This document shows, piece after piece, positions 52,842 to 61,810 of a DNA stretch of 64,000 nt (the first letter of the stretch is position 1; every line of letters begins with the position of its first letter). The notes beneath the pieces are model-generated. The model worked only from the letters and a program-made list of their open reading frames with translations. It was not told the DNA's origin and made no database searches. Made by a program: the position numbers and the translations under genes. Source of the DNA: a gamma proteobacterium HTCC5015 (GTDB lineage Bacteria; Pseudomonadota; Gammaproteobacteria; HTCC5015); the NCBI GenBank assembly GCA_000155715.1, contig DS990600.1, forward strand, positions 7,975 through 71,974. Direction: 5' to 3'.

Positions 52842-54179
52842 ATGGAAAACAAAACCCTAAATGCCCCCGTTGCACGCTGGCTCTGGCAGGAAAAACACCT
52901 AGAGCTGCAATCGCCCGCCAAACGCTTGGGTCTTGGCACTCTGCGCTATCTCTATGTTTTGATCGACGACATCGCCGGCGGCCAACTGACGATGCGCGCG
53001 ATGAGTTTGGTCTACACCACGCTGCTCTCTATTGTGCCCCTGCTGGCCGTCAGCTTTTCGGTGTTAAAAGCCTTTGGCGTTCACAACAAGCAACTCGAAC
53101 CATTGATGCTGCAATTCCTAGAGCCACTGGGGCAGCAAGGTGTGGAAATCACCAGCAAAGTCATTGGCTTTATCGACAATATCGACATCGGCGTACTGGG
53201 TGTTTTTGGCGTAGTGTTGTTGTTTTATACCGCCATTTCGCTGGTACAAAAAATTGAGGCGACCTTTAACTTTGTCTGGCGTTTGCAAGAAAGCCGCAGC
53301 CTAGGTCGCCGCTTTACCGATTACGGCTCGGTTATGTTGATTGGTCCTCTACTGGTATTTTCCGCCATCGGTATGTCGGCCAAAGTGCTGAACGACGAGA
53401 TCGTGCGCAGTGCCACAGAAGTGGCGCTAGTGGGCGACTTGGTCAACCTGGGCACCCGCGCCTTGCCCTATCTTATGATTATGGCCGCCTTCTCATTCTT
53501 TTATGTGTTTATTCCCAACACCCGCGTCAAGCTCAAGGCGGGCATTATCGCTGGCGTTATCTCGGGCTTTTTGTGGCAGAGCCTCGGCTGGGCCTTTGGC
53601 AGTTTCATTGTCTCGTCGACCGACAACAGCACTTACGCCATCTACTCGGGCTTTGCCATTTTAATTATTTTTATGATGTGGATTTACATCAGCTGGCTGA
53701 TTCTTTTAATCGGCGGCAGCATCGCCTTTTATATCCAACACCCCGAGTACGTCGTCCCCGTCGGGCGCGAGGGTGGCCTGAGCAATAATCAACGCGAGCG
53801 CATTGCGCTGCAAATCATGGCGATCATTGCCGAGCGCCACTACAAAAACCACCCACCCATGAATGCCAACCAGTTTGTGAATCGCCTGCACATTCAAATT
53901 CAAGCCGTGCAGGAGGTGCTCGAAGCGCTGGAGGACGCGGGCTTGGTCGTCGACAATGGCGACAACCCACCGCTGTACCTGCCCGGCGTTCCCCTAGAGG
54001 CCACCCCCGCGTGGCGCGTGATTGAGGTGGTCCGCAGCGCGGGCGAAATGCCTTCGATTTTTCACAAGCGCACGCGCACGGTCGGTGATGTCGACAACAC
54101 CATCGACACGCTGCTTCACGCTCAGCAACACGCACTCGATGGAGTCAGTATTAAAGATTTGGCGGATATCGAGGGTTAA
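52842..54179 (+). CDS. YihY/BrkB-family inner-membrane protein with C-terminal winged-helix-like extension
   Basis: 445-residue membrane protein of the YihY/UPF0761 family. About six spans between residues 40 and 300, with GGQLTMRAMSLVYTTLLSIVPLLAV and IYSGFAILIIFMMWIYISWLILLIGG as family blocks. The C-terminal 130 residues are soluble (AIIAERHYKNHPPMN, then IQAVQEVLEALEDAGLVVDN), resembling a winged-helix domain also seen in longer BrkB proteins. Function unsettled. The ATG at 52842 lacks a strong ribosome site; a frame extension to 52794 exists. Confidence 0.85.
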   Translation: MENKTLNAPVARWLWQEKHLELQSPAKRLGLGTLRYLYVLIDDIAGGQLTMRAMSLVYTTLLSIVPLLAVSFSVLKAFGVHNKQLEPLMLQFLEPLGQQGVEITSKVIGFIDNIDIGVLGVFGVVLLFYTAISLVQKIEATFNFVWRLQESRSLGRRFTDYGSVMLIGPLLVFSAIGMSAKVLNDEIVRSATEVALVGDLVNLGTRALPYLMIMAAFSFFYVFIPNTRVKLKAGIIAGVISGFLWQSLGWAFGSFIVSSTDNSTYAIYSGFAILIIFMMWIYISWLILLIGGSIAFYIQHPEYVVPVGREGGLSNNQRERIALQIMAIIAERHYKNHPPMNANQFVNRLHIQIQAVQEVLEALEDAGLVVDNGDNPPLYLPGVPLEATPAWRVIEVVRSAGEMPSIFHKRTRTVGDVDNTIDTLLHAQQHALDGVSIKDLADIEG

Positions 54180-54263
54180 CTTTCGGCTTGAGCTCCCCCA
54201 TAGAGCGCAACTTTTAGGCACAATAGTGGTCATTATCGACTTAGTCGCAAAAGGATCTTATTG

Positions 54264-55658
54264 ATGCCTCGTTTTGGCCTCAAAGCGCGCCAGCGTCGCG
54301 CCCTTATTAGCCTTGGCCTCGCCAGCCTGCTCACCGCCTGCGCCGGCGTTGAGCCATTGCCGCCCTCACAGGCGGCGATCCCCGGCAGTGAGTCTCTGGC
54401 TTCGTCGCCTCTGGTCACACCCCGTTGGCCCCAGCTCTTCCAAGCGCCCAGCCTCCAGCCGCTGATTCGCGAGGCGCTGGCACACAACCAAGATTTTAAA
54501 GCCGCTCGCTCGCGGCTAGAGGCGGCTTTCGCCAATACCGAGGGCGACAGCCGCTGGCCCACCATCAATGCAGAAGTGAACCGCCAACGCCGCGATAACG
54601 ACGGCATCAAAACGGACTCCGCCAGCGCGGCACTGAGCGTAAACTGGGAGCTCGATGTCTGGGGCCGCCTCGCCGCAGAGAATGCCGTCGCCGCCTACAC
54701 CGCCCAATCTCTAGCGGCGGACACCCAGTGGGCGCAGTACTCTCTCGCCGCCAATGTGGCTAAAGCTTGGCTCACGGCGGTGGCCAACCACGCCCAGTGG
54801 CAACTCAGCCAACAGCGTCAGGCCAGCCTTGAGCAAAGCACGGATATTATCGAGAACGGCTACGAAAACGGCACCCGCGACGCGTTAGAGGTTTACAGTG
54901 CACGCGCCGAACTGGCCAATAGTGCCGCCGCGGAGCTACAGGCCCAACGCGCCTTTGAAAACAGCCGTTACCAACTGAACGTACTGCTTGGCCGCTTTCC
55001 CGGCCAGGCCATCGAGCTGCCCGAGTCGCTGCCCGCACCCGACAACGAGCTGCCCGCCGAGCTCTCATCCAGTTTGCTAGAGCGCCGCCCCGATGTGCGC
55101 GCTGCGCAGTTGACCCTCGCCGCACAAGAGGCCCAGTGGGCGGTGGCCAAGCGCAATCGCTGGCCGCGGTTTGCACTGACCGCACAAGCGGGCAATGCCA
55201 GCGATCGACTGAGCAGCGTCGCCTCGGGCAACGACCCTTTCTGGACGGCGATTGGCAATCTCTCCATGCCCCTCTTTCAGGGCAAAGCTCTGGCGGCGGA
55301 GCAACAGCGGCAAGCGCATCTATACGAGGCCGAGTTGGCCAACTACCGCAGCACTGCACTGACCGCCTTTCAAGAAGCTCTCAATGCCATCGACAACACA
55401 ACTTCTCTGCATCGCCGCTGGCAACTGGCTCAATCCGCCAGCGATTCTGCGCGGCAAGCGGAAGAGCAAGCGCTCGAAAGCTACCTGTCGGGCATCAGCA
55501 ACTTCAACACATGGCTGCAAGCACAACGCAGCGCCTTTGACAGTGCCAGCGCTACCATCACCGCCCAAAGTGCGTGGTTGCAAAACCGAATCGATTTACA
55601 CCTCGCCCTCGGCGGCGACTTTGACCTAACTCAAGAAGAGACTCACGATGCCCCGTAA
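54264..55658 (+). CDS. RND efflux outer-membrane lipoprotein (NodT/OprM type)
   Basis: 464-residue outer-membrane factor. Lipobox L-L-T-A-C near residue 23. Two OEP repeats with long coiled-coil helices (about 60-250 and 270-455) and the family blocks SVNWELDVWGRLA, ALEVYSARAELANSAA and LLERRPDVRAAQLTL. It forms the exit duct of the tripartite pump with the two following genes. ATG at 54264 after AGGA. Its last 11 bp overlap the adaptor gene. Confidence 0.9.
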   Translation: MPRFGLKARQRRALISLGLASLLTACAGVEPLPPSQAAIPGSESLASSPLVTPRWPQLFQAPSLQPLIREALAHNQDFKAARSRLEAAFANTEGDSRWPTINAEVNRQRRDNDGIKTDSASAALSVNWELDVWGRLAAENAVAAYTAQSLAADTQWAQYSLAANVAKAWLTAVANHAQWQLSQQRQASLEQSTDIIENGYENGTRDALEVYSARAELANSAAAELQAQRAFENSRYQLNVLLGRFPGQAIELPESLPAPDNELPAELSSSLLERRPDVRAAQLTLAAQEAQWAVAKRNRWPRFALTAQAGNASDRLSSVASGNDPFWTAIGNLSMPLFQGKALAAEQQRQAHLYEAELANYRSTALTAFQEALNAIDNTTSLHRRWQLAQSASDSARQAEEQALESYLSGISNFNTWLQAQRSAFDSASATITAQSAWLQNRIDLHLALGGDFDLTQEETHDAP

Positions 55659-56786
55659 GTTACTACTCCCCCTCGCTATTGTGGTGGCCTGTGTCGTCAT
55701 TGTTATTGGGCTTTACAGCAGCCGCCCCGACGCTCAAAAGCGCAGCAGCGTGCCCGAGCCCGTTGTACAGGTGGACACTCAAACCATTGCACTGACGGAC
55801 GAAACCGTATGGCTCCCCAGCCGCGGCTTAATGACGGCTTTTCAATCGTCGACGCTATCGGCACAAGTCAGCGGTGAAGTCATCGAGGTCACTGACGCCG
55901 CTCGCGCTCAAGGCCAGTTTCAACGCGGCGACAGCTTGATTAAAATTGACGACCGCGACTACCGCGCCGCCCTAGAGCTCGCCGAGGCCAATGTGCAAGA
56001 AGCCCAAGTCGCCTTGCAACAGGAACAGGCGCAGGCGAACAGGCTGAGCGGGACTGGCAGCGTCTTAACAAGGACACCGCGCCGTCGGATCTCGTGCTGA
56101 GAAAGCCCCAGCTCGCCGCCGCTCAGGCACAGCTGCGCGCCGCCAAAGCCCAGCGCGATCAAGCCAAGCTCGATCTCAGTCGCACGCATGTGCGAGCCCC
56201 CTACAGCGGCGCCAGTACCGCTCTCCACGTCAATGTGGGCCAATTCGTCACGACGGGCACCGCACTGGCCGATTTGGCGGGTTTATCTCCCCTCGAGGTC
56301 AGCCTGCCCATCAGCGCCCAGTGGCGAGATTTACTGGCCGATCCCGTTATTGGCAGCGAGGTGCGCTTGACCACGGAAAGCGGCGAACTCGTTGATGCCC
56401 AAATTGTGCGCAGCGCGCCCGTTATCGATCAGAGCAGTCGGCAAATTCATTTAATTGCCCGCGTCGACAGCCAATCCGCCGCCCTCGCCAGCGGCGACTT
56501 TGTCACCGCAGACATTCGCGGAAAAATCCTGAGCGATGTCGTCAAACTGCCCCGCGAAGCTATGGTCGAGGGCAGCGCCGTGTGGCGCATCGAAAACGAG
56601 CGATTAAACAAAACGCCCGTGGACGTTGCCTGGCAGGGTCAAGAGTACGTGCTGGTTCGCTCGGGTCTGGCCGAGGGCGATGTGGTCAACATCACACCGC
56701 TGGCACAAGTCACCAGTGGCACCAAAGTCTCGAATATAGACGACTCCGCCGAAAACAACGCCGAGCCCGTTGAGAGCACACCATGA
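55648..56786 (+). pseudogene. RND efflux periplasmic adaptor (MFP), disrupted by a one-base frameshift
   Basis: Membrane fusion protein of the RND pump, split over two frames. Frame one (55648-56100) has the N-terminal anchor (about 4-24) and the first lipoyl/barrel half (TLSAQVSGEVIEV, GDSLIKIDDRDYRAALE). The second frame (to 56786) has the rest (THVRAPYSGAS, LSPLEVSLPISAQWRDLLA). At about 56037 the sequence GCGCAGGCGAACAGG reads as if one G were missing from GCG-GAA; restoring it gives a continuous coiled-coil hairpin (AEQAERDWQRLNKD). About 380 residues if intact. Either a real inactivating mutation or a sequencing error; its neighbours are intact. Confidence 0.85.
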
Positions 56787-59700
56787 TCGCTTGGTTTACA
56801 CGCAACCATGTCGCCGCTAACTTGATGTTGGTGACCATCGTCTTCGCCGGCTTGATTAGCCTGACGACCAAACTGCCGTTAGAAATTTTCCCCGAGATCG
56901 AGGTCAACGTCATTACCATCTCGGTGACACAGCGAGCCGCCGCACCCGAAGACATGGAACAGGGTGTCGCCAGCCGCATCGAAGATGCCATTGCCGATTT
57001 ACCCGACATCGAGAAGCTCTCTTCTCGGTCCGCCGAACAAGTGGCCACCATTACCGTAGAACTGGTTAACGGCGCCGACCCGCAAGAGGTACTGAACGAG
57101 GTCAAGTCCCGCGTGGATGCCCTATCGACTTTGCCCAGCGATGCCGAACGACCTCAGATTGAGCTAGCGCTGAGAAAACGCGAGGTTCTCAACTTAATTG
57201 TTTCAGGGGACTTAGATGAAAAAGAACTCAGCCAGGTCGCCCGACGCATCCGAGATGAAGTCGTCCTGCGACCCGGCGTCACACAGAGCGATATTGAAGG
57301 TATTCGCCCCTACGAGATCACTCTGTCTGTCTCGGAAAACACGCTGCGCAAATATCGTTTAACGCAGGATGACATCGGGCAAGCCATTCAAAGCGAGGCC
57401 ATCGACTTATCGGCGGGGCAACTGCGCAGTGACAGCGGTGAAATCCGCGTGCGAGCCAAGTCTCAAGCCTACGATTACGACGATTTTAAAAACATCGTCA
57501 TTAAGCGCTTTAGCGACGGCTCTACGCTGTACCTCGACGACTTGGCCAGCATTAACGACGGCTTTGAAGAGGACCCCATCTTTACCCGCTACAACGGCCA
57601 ACGCGCCGCCGTTGTCAATGTCTATCGCGTCGGCCAAGAGAGCGTTATCGACATTTCCCAAGAAGTGCGCCGCTATCTTGATGAGTTGCGCCCGCGGTTG
57701 CCCCCCACCGTCGAAGTCTCGATTTGGGATGACGATTCACGCATTGTCAAAGCGCGTTTAAGCACCCTGCTGAACAGCGCTTGGCAGGGCGCCATCATGG
57801 TGATGATTCTGCTCAGCTTATTCCTCAGGCCCACCATTGCCCTGTGGGTGGTCGTAGGCATTCCCGTCAGTTTTATGGGCGCCTTGGCTGTGATGCCTCA
57901 GCTCGACATCACCATCAATATTTTAAGCTTGTTCGCCTTTATTCTGGTGCTGGGCATCGTCGTCGACGATGCCATCGTCACCGCTGAAAATGTATTTACT
58001 TACTATCGAAAAAACCCTAATGCCAGTGGCCTCGAAGCGGCCATCGAAGGCACTAAAGAAGTGGCTGTCCCCGTTACCTTTGGGATACTGACCACTGTTT
58101 GCGCCTTTTTACCCTTCACGATGATGAGCGGCAACATGGCGACCATTTACCAACAAATCGCCTTTGTCGTCGTCCCTGTTTTGCTGTTCTCCCTCGTCGA
58201 GAGCAAATTTATTCTCCCCGCTCATTTAAAGCATTTAAAACGCCCCAGCGAGGACAAAGACAATGCACTCAATCGCTTTCAGCACCGTATCTCCACGGGG
58301 CTAGAGCACTTTGTCGAACGCTATTACCAACCGTTTTTATCGCGCTGTCTTGAGCGGCGCTATACGACCATTCTTGGCTTTATCGCCCTGTTCGTCATCG
58401 CCTACTCGCTGCTCGGTTCTGGCTGGACGCGCTTTGTCTTTTTCCCCAATGTTCCCAGCGAAAGCGCGACGGCCGAACTCACCATGCAAACGGGCACACC
58501 GATTGAAGTGACAGAGGCGGCGATTGAGCGCATTGAACAAGCCGCACAGGACATGCGCGAAAAATATTTAGAAGAGGATGGCACCAGCGCCGTTCGCAAT
58601 ATTTTATCGACGATTGGCGCCACGGGAGGGGGCGGCTCAGGTAGCAGTAACAAAGGTCGCGTGCGCTTTGAAATTACGCCACCAGAAGAGCGTAACATCG
58701 ACATTTCACCGACCGAGCTCGTCAATGAGTGGCGCCGCTCGATTGGCCCGATTGCCGGTGTGGAAACACTCGATTTTGACGCACAGATTGGCCGCAGCGG
58801 CGACCCCATTGATGTGCAAATCACAGGCAATGACTACCGAGCACTCGAAGAAGTCGTCACCGCCGTACGCGACAAATTGGCCACGTTTTCCGGTGTGTTC
58901 GAAATTGCTGACAGCTTGTCCGACGGCAAACTCGAGTTAATTATCGAGCTAAAACCCCAAGCGCAAATGGTGGGGCTAACGCTTCAGCGTGTCACCCAAC
59001 AAGTGCGCCAAGCGCTGGATGGCTACCAAGCACAGCGCATACAGCGAGGTCAGGACGATGTGCGCGTGATGGTGCGCTATCCCAAAGCGGATCGCAGCTC
59101 CATCGACCAACTCGATGAAATGCGTTTGACCACACCCAGTGGCGACTCGGTGCGCTTTGCCGATGTGGCCAGCTACCACTACACCCGCGGCCCATCGGCC
59201 ATTTACCATGTCGACCGCCGCCGCGCCGTCAACATTACCGCCGATATCGACAAGAGCACCGTCAACGCCACATCGCTGAATCGCGAGCTGACCGAGTGGC
59301 TCAGTGACTATCTGAGCGCCTATCCGGGCATCAGCTTTAGCTTGGAAGGCGAAGCGCGGGAGCAAAAGGATTCACAGCGCGACCTTACGGTGAGCGGGCT
59401 GTTGGTACTATTTGCGATCTACGCCCTGCTCGCCATTCCCTTTAAGTCCTACGGGCAGCCTTTCATTGTGATGTCTATCATCCCCTTTGCCTTCATCGGT
59501 GCCCTAGCGGGGCATTGGGTTATGGGACATAGCGTTTCTATGATGAGCATTATGGGCATGATGGCGCTGATTGGCATCGTGGTGAACGACTCACTCGTAC
59601 TGGTCGACTACATCAACCAAAAGGTGCGCAGTGGCCTGTCGCTGTTCGACGCGGTTTACCACGCGGGGGGCGCGCGTTTCCGCGCCGTTTTACTCACCTC

Positions 59701-59911
59701 GCTCACCACCTTTGTGGGGCTCGTACCACTGCTGTTTGAAAAGAGTACGCAAGCCCAGTTTTTGATTCCCATGGCCATTTCACTGGGCTTTGGCATTCTC
59801 TTTGCGACCTTTGTGACGTTGATTTTGGTGCCCTGCCACTACTTGGTACTGGAGGACATTCAACGCGGCATCAAGCAACTGTTGTCGAAACTTTCATTAA
59901 ACGCTTCTTAG
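56783..59911 (+). CDS. RND efflux permease (AcrB family)
   Basis: 1042-residue proton-driven inner-membrane pump. Twelve spans; the first opens at WFTRNHVAANLMLVTIVFAG, the TM4 proton-relay Asp pair is in GIVVDDAIVTAENVF, and the second-half GIVVNDSLVLVDYIN matches the TM10 region. Two large periplasmic loops (about 35-330 and 560-860) form the pore and docking domains. Substrate range unknown. The ATG overlaps the adaptor stop by 4 bp. If the adaptor frameshift is real this pump is probably non-functional, unless another adaptor substitutes. Confidence 0.93.
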   Translation: MIAWFTRNHVAANLMLVTIVFAGLISLTTKLPLEIFPEIEVNVITISVTQRAAAPEDMEQGVASRIEDAIADLPDIEKLSSRSAEQVATITVELVNGADPQEVLNEVKSRVDALSTLPSDAERPQIELALRKREVLNLIVSGDLDEKELSQVARRIRDEVVLRPGVTQSDIEGIRPYEITLSVSENTLRKYRLTQDDIGQAIQSEAIDLSAGQLRSDSGEIRVRAKSQAYDYDDFKNIVIKRFSDGSTLYLDDLASINDGFEEDPIFTRYNGQRAAVVNVYRVGQESVIDISQEVRRYLDELRPRLPPTVEVSIWDDDSRIVKARLSTLLNSAWQGAIMVMILLSLFLRPTIALWVVVGIPVSFMGALAVMPQLDITINILSLFAFILVLGIVVDDAIVTAENVFTYYRKNPNASGLEAAIEGTKEVAVPVTFGILTTVCAFLPFTMMSGNMATIYQQIAFVVVPVLLFSLVESKFILPAHLKHLKRPSEDKDNALNRFQHRISTGLEHFVERYYQPFLSRCLERRYTTILGFIALFVIAYSLLGSGWTRFVFFPNVPSESATAELTMQTGTPIEVTEAAIERIEQAAQDMREKYLEEDGTSAVRNILSTIGATGGGGSGSSNKGRVRFEITPPEERNIDISPTELVNEWRRSIGPIAGVETLDFDAQIGRSGDPIDVQITGNDYRALEEVVTAVRDKLATFSGVFEIADSLSDGKLELIIELKPQAQMVGLTLQRVTQQVRQALDGYQAQRIQRGQDDVRVMVRYPKADRSSIDQLDEMRLTTPSGDSVRFADVASYHYTRGPSAIYHVDRRRAVNITADIDKSTVNATSLNRELTEWLSDYLSAYPGISFSLEGEAREQKDSQRDLTVSGLLVLFAIYALLAIPFKSYGQPFIVMSIIPFAFIGALAGHWVMGHSVSMMSIMGMMALIGIVVNDSLVLVDYINQKVRSGLSLFDAVYHAGGARFRAVLLTSLTTFVGLVPLLFEKSTQAQFLIPMAISLGFGILFATFVTLILVPCHYLVLEDIQRGIKQLLSKLSLNAS

Positions 59912-59923
59912 ACGATGCACTGG

Positions 59924-60194
59924 CTAGGGCCTGTTACCACAAATTTGATGATCTCTGCTGGAAGCCATTTTCCTGCCCAGCAAGGCAGAAGGAGTGCCGT
60001 GTAGTACGTCTACACAAACAACTGATAACGCAGCTGGGCGGAAAATAGCTCCAGCCCTTCGGGTTGTGGCTAAAAAAGCGCCACTCATCGTTGCTCGTCG
60101 CTCATTTGGATTCACCAAACCACGCTCCTTGCGCCTTGATTGGCGCTTTTTTAGTCACAACAGTGACCATCAAATTTGTGTTAACAGGCCCTAG
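59924..60194 (+). mobile_element. MITE-like hairpin repeat, copy 2 (longest)
   Basis: 271 bp, flanked by CTAG on both sides. Terminal inverted repeats AGGGCCTGTTACCACAAATT and, at the right, its near-complement reading into AACAGGCCCT. The core hairpin is the same as at 5526. It also carries an AAAAAAGCGCC...GGCGCTTTTTT stem (about 60072-60151) missing from copy 3. No transposase. The right CTAG contributes the G of the GTG start of the next gene. Confidence 0.85.
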
Positions 60195-60370
60195 TGATCG
60201 ACGAGTTAACAGACGCGCTGTTAGATTGGGTTTGGCGTGACAACCTCGACCAGAGCTCGCCCGTTTGCGAAGGCTTAGACCCAGAGCACAAGCGCCAGGC
60301 CGTGCGCTCCGAGTTTGGCAGTCACGTTCCCATTCCCGACGATATTCTGAAAAAATTCCAAGAGGACTGA
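60194..60370 (+). CDS. small conserved-looking protein of unknown function
   Basis: 58-residue acidic protein read from GTG at 60194: it contains ALLDWVWRDNLDQSSP, GLDPEHKRQAVRSEFG and PIPDDILKKFQED. I do not recognise the family. An in-frame stop inside the repeat element at 60182 means the GTG at its edge is the only possible start, so the element insertion fixed or trimmed the 5' end. One base separates its stop from the glyoxalase ATG, so the genes form an operon. Confidence 0.55.
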   Translation: MIDELTDALLDWVWRDNLDQSSPVCEGLDPEHKRQAVRSEFGSHVPIPDDILKKFQED

Positions 60371-60371
60371 T

Positions 60372-60812
60372 ATGCAGTATTTGCACACCATGGTTCGCGT
60401 TCACAACTTAGACGCCTCTCTGCACTTTTATTGCGACCTACTCGGTTTAAAAGAAATTCGCCGCAAAGACGTGGAAAAAGGTCGATTTACGCTGGTGTTT
60501 CTCGCCGCACCGGAGGACGAAGAGCGCGCGCAAAAAGAACAGGCGCCCATGATCGAGCTGACCTACAACTGGGATCCAGAAACGTACGACGGCGGCCGAA
60601 ACTTTGGCCACTTGGCCTATCGCGTCGACGACATTTACGCCGTGTGTCAGCGACTTCAAGACGGCGGCGTGACCATCAACCGACCACCCAGAGATGGCCA
60701 TATGGCCTTCGTTCGCTCACCCGACAATATTTCCATAGAGCTGCTGCAAAAAGGCGATGCACTAGCGGCCCAAGAACCTTGGGCCAGTATGGAGAACAGC
60801 GGCACATGGTGA
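60372..60812 (+). CDS. gloA: lactoylglutathione lyase-like VOC protein (glyoxalase I)
   Basis: 146-residue vicinal-oxygen-chelate enzyme of the glyoxalase I type, converting the methylglyoxal-glutathione hemithioacetal to S-lactoylglutathione. Metal ligands fit H6 (YLHTMVRVHN), the Glu in IELTYNWD, the His in NFGHLAYRVDDIY and the Glu in SIELLQ. It lacks nothing essential and has about the E. coli length (135) plus a short tail. Second gene of the unit with the small gene at 60194. Confidence 0.88.
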   Translation: MQYLHTMVRVHNLDASLHFYCDLLGLKEIRRKDVEKGRFTLVFLAAPEDEERAQKEQAPMIELTYNWDPETYDGGRNFGHLAYRVDDIYAVCQRLQDGGVTINRPPRDGHMAFVRSPDNISIELLQKGDALAAQEPWASMENSGTW

Positions 60813-60883
60813 AGCCATCTAAAAGAGGTTGGAAAGCTAGCTGAGAGTGATCGATCGATTGGGCGGGGCCTTTGTGCCCCGCT

Positions 60884-61060
60884 CTAGTAGAGCCTGTTAA
60901 CACAAATTTTATGATCTCTGCTGGAAGCCATTTTCCTGCCCAGCAAGGCAGAAGGAGTGCCGTGTAGTACGTCTACACAAACAACTGATAACGCAGCTGG
61001 GCGGAAAATAGCTCCAGCCCTTCGGGTTGTGACCATCAAATTTGTGGTAACAGGCCCTAG
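60884..61060 (+). mobile_element. MITE-like hairpin repeat, copy 3 (internal deletion)
   Basis: 177 bp, CTAG at both borders. Nearly identical to copy 2 in the core, but the part of copy 2 between its GTTGTG and GTGACCATC (about 60069-60160) is missing, as after a deletion between short GTG repeats. The right CTAG forms the TAG stop of the minus-strand gene at 61057-61305. Confidence 0.85.
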
Positions 61061-61305
61061 TCTCGAATCACAATATCGGGATTCATGTTGATCTCGCCGT
61101 CCTCCTCGAGCACAGCGTGTTGGTTACCCTCGGGATCGACCGCCACGACAGTGGGCGTATCGAATAGAGGGCGGCGTATAAAACGCAGCTTCCAGCCAAA
61201 ACCCGCAATGCGGTTTAAGGCCATTTTTTGATCGGTATTTAGGAATTCGCTCACATCAGGCGGAATGGGATCCATGCCCTGTCTTTTCTCATCATCTGAC
61301 ATCAT
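61057..61305 (-). CDS. conserved hypothetical protein
   Basis: 82-residue protein with AGFGWKLRFIRRPLFDTP and HAVLEEDGEINMNPDIVIRD, a pattern I associate with small conserved gammaproteobacterial proteins of unknown function. GGGAGG lies just before the ATG at 61305. Its TAG stop is the CTAG border of the repeat element at 60884-61060, so the insertion happened at the stop codon or slightly shortened the gene. Confidence 0.75.
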   Translation of the reverse strand: MMSDDEKRQGMDPIPPDVSEFLNTDQKMALNRIAGFGWKLRFIRRPLFDTPTVVAVDPEGNQHAVLEEDGEINMNPDIVIRD

Positions 61306-61418
61306 TTATCTTCCTCCCCGCTGCCTTTTTAAGACTTTAAAGGCTTTATGACAAGTACTTGGCGCTTTTCCAGTCCGCGCCAATAACTGCCTTGAGAGAA
61401 AACTTGTGCCACAAAAAA

Positions 61419-61447
61419 GGCCCTAGAGTCATCCCTAGGGCCTTTTT
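61419..61447 (-). terminator. rho-independent terminator of the tRNA-Met gene
   Basis: GGCCCTAG and CTAGGGCC arms around an 8-base loop, with A-run on the plus-strand left and T-run on the right, so it can act in both directions. It lies 8 bp beyond the CCA end of the tRNA. Confidence 0.85.
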
Positions 61448-61454
61448 ACAACAA

Positions 61455-61531
61455 TGGTAGCTATGGGTGGACTTGAACCACCGACCCCAGCATTATGAAT
61501 GCTGTGCTCTAACCAGCTGAGCTACATAGCC
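61455..61531 (-). tRNA. tRNA-Met (CAT anticodon, elongator type)
   Basis: 77 nt including encoded CCA. Read on the minus strand: acceptor GGCTATG pairs with CATAGCT region, D-arm GCTCAGCTGGTTAGAGC, anticodon stem CAGCA-TTCATAA-TGCTG with CAT, T-arm GGTGG-TTCAAGT-CCACC. The sequence follows E. coli elongator tRNA-Met and not initiator (no C:A mismatch at the first pair), and is unlike ileX. Confidence 0.95.
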
Positions 61532-61743
61532 ATGCCGTCTGCCGTTTTGGCAGGCCGCGAATTTTGCGGATTTTCTGCCTTTTTGTCAAGGCGCTCTGGT
61601 CGGAGGCAGTGTCGCCACGGAGCGCGCAGAAACACAGAGGTTTTGACGAGATATCGCCTTAGCCGTTTGCACGGCTTGAAGTATGAATAAGTTCGTCGCT
61701 CTGAGCTCCATTCAGAGCCTCTCTATCGGCGCCACAGCTTAGG

Positions 61744-61772
61744 AGATTCCAGATCAAGTCTGGAATGACGAG
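61744..61772. repeat. half unit of the GACTTGATCTGGAATCT repeat
   Basis: GGAGATTCCAGATCAAGTCT then GGAATGACG; the inverse of the left half of the unit at 13131. Between tRNA-Met and ychF; nothing else is seen in this gap. Confidence 0.65.
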
Positions 61773-61810
61773 TGAGTGGGGCCGGAGTGACGAGTGGGCG
61801 AAGGTGTCAC

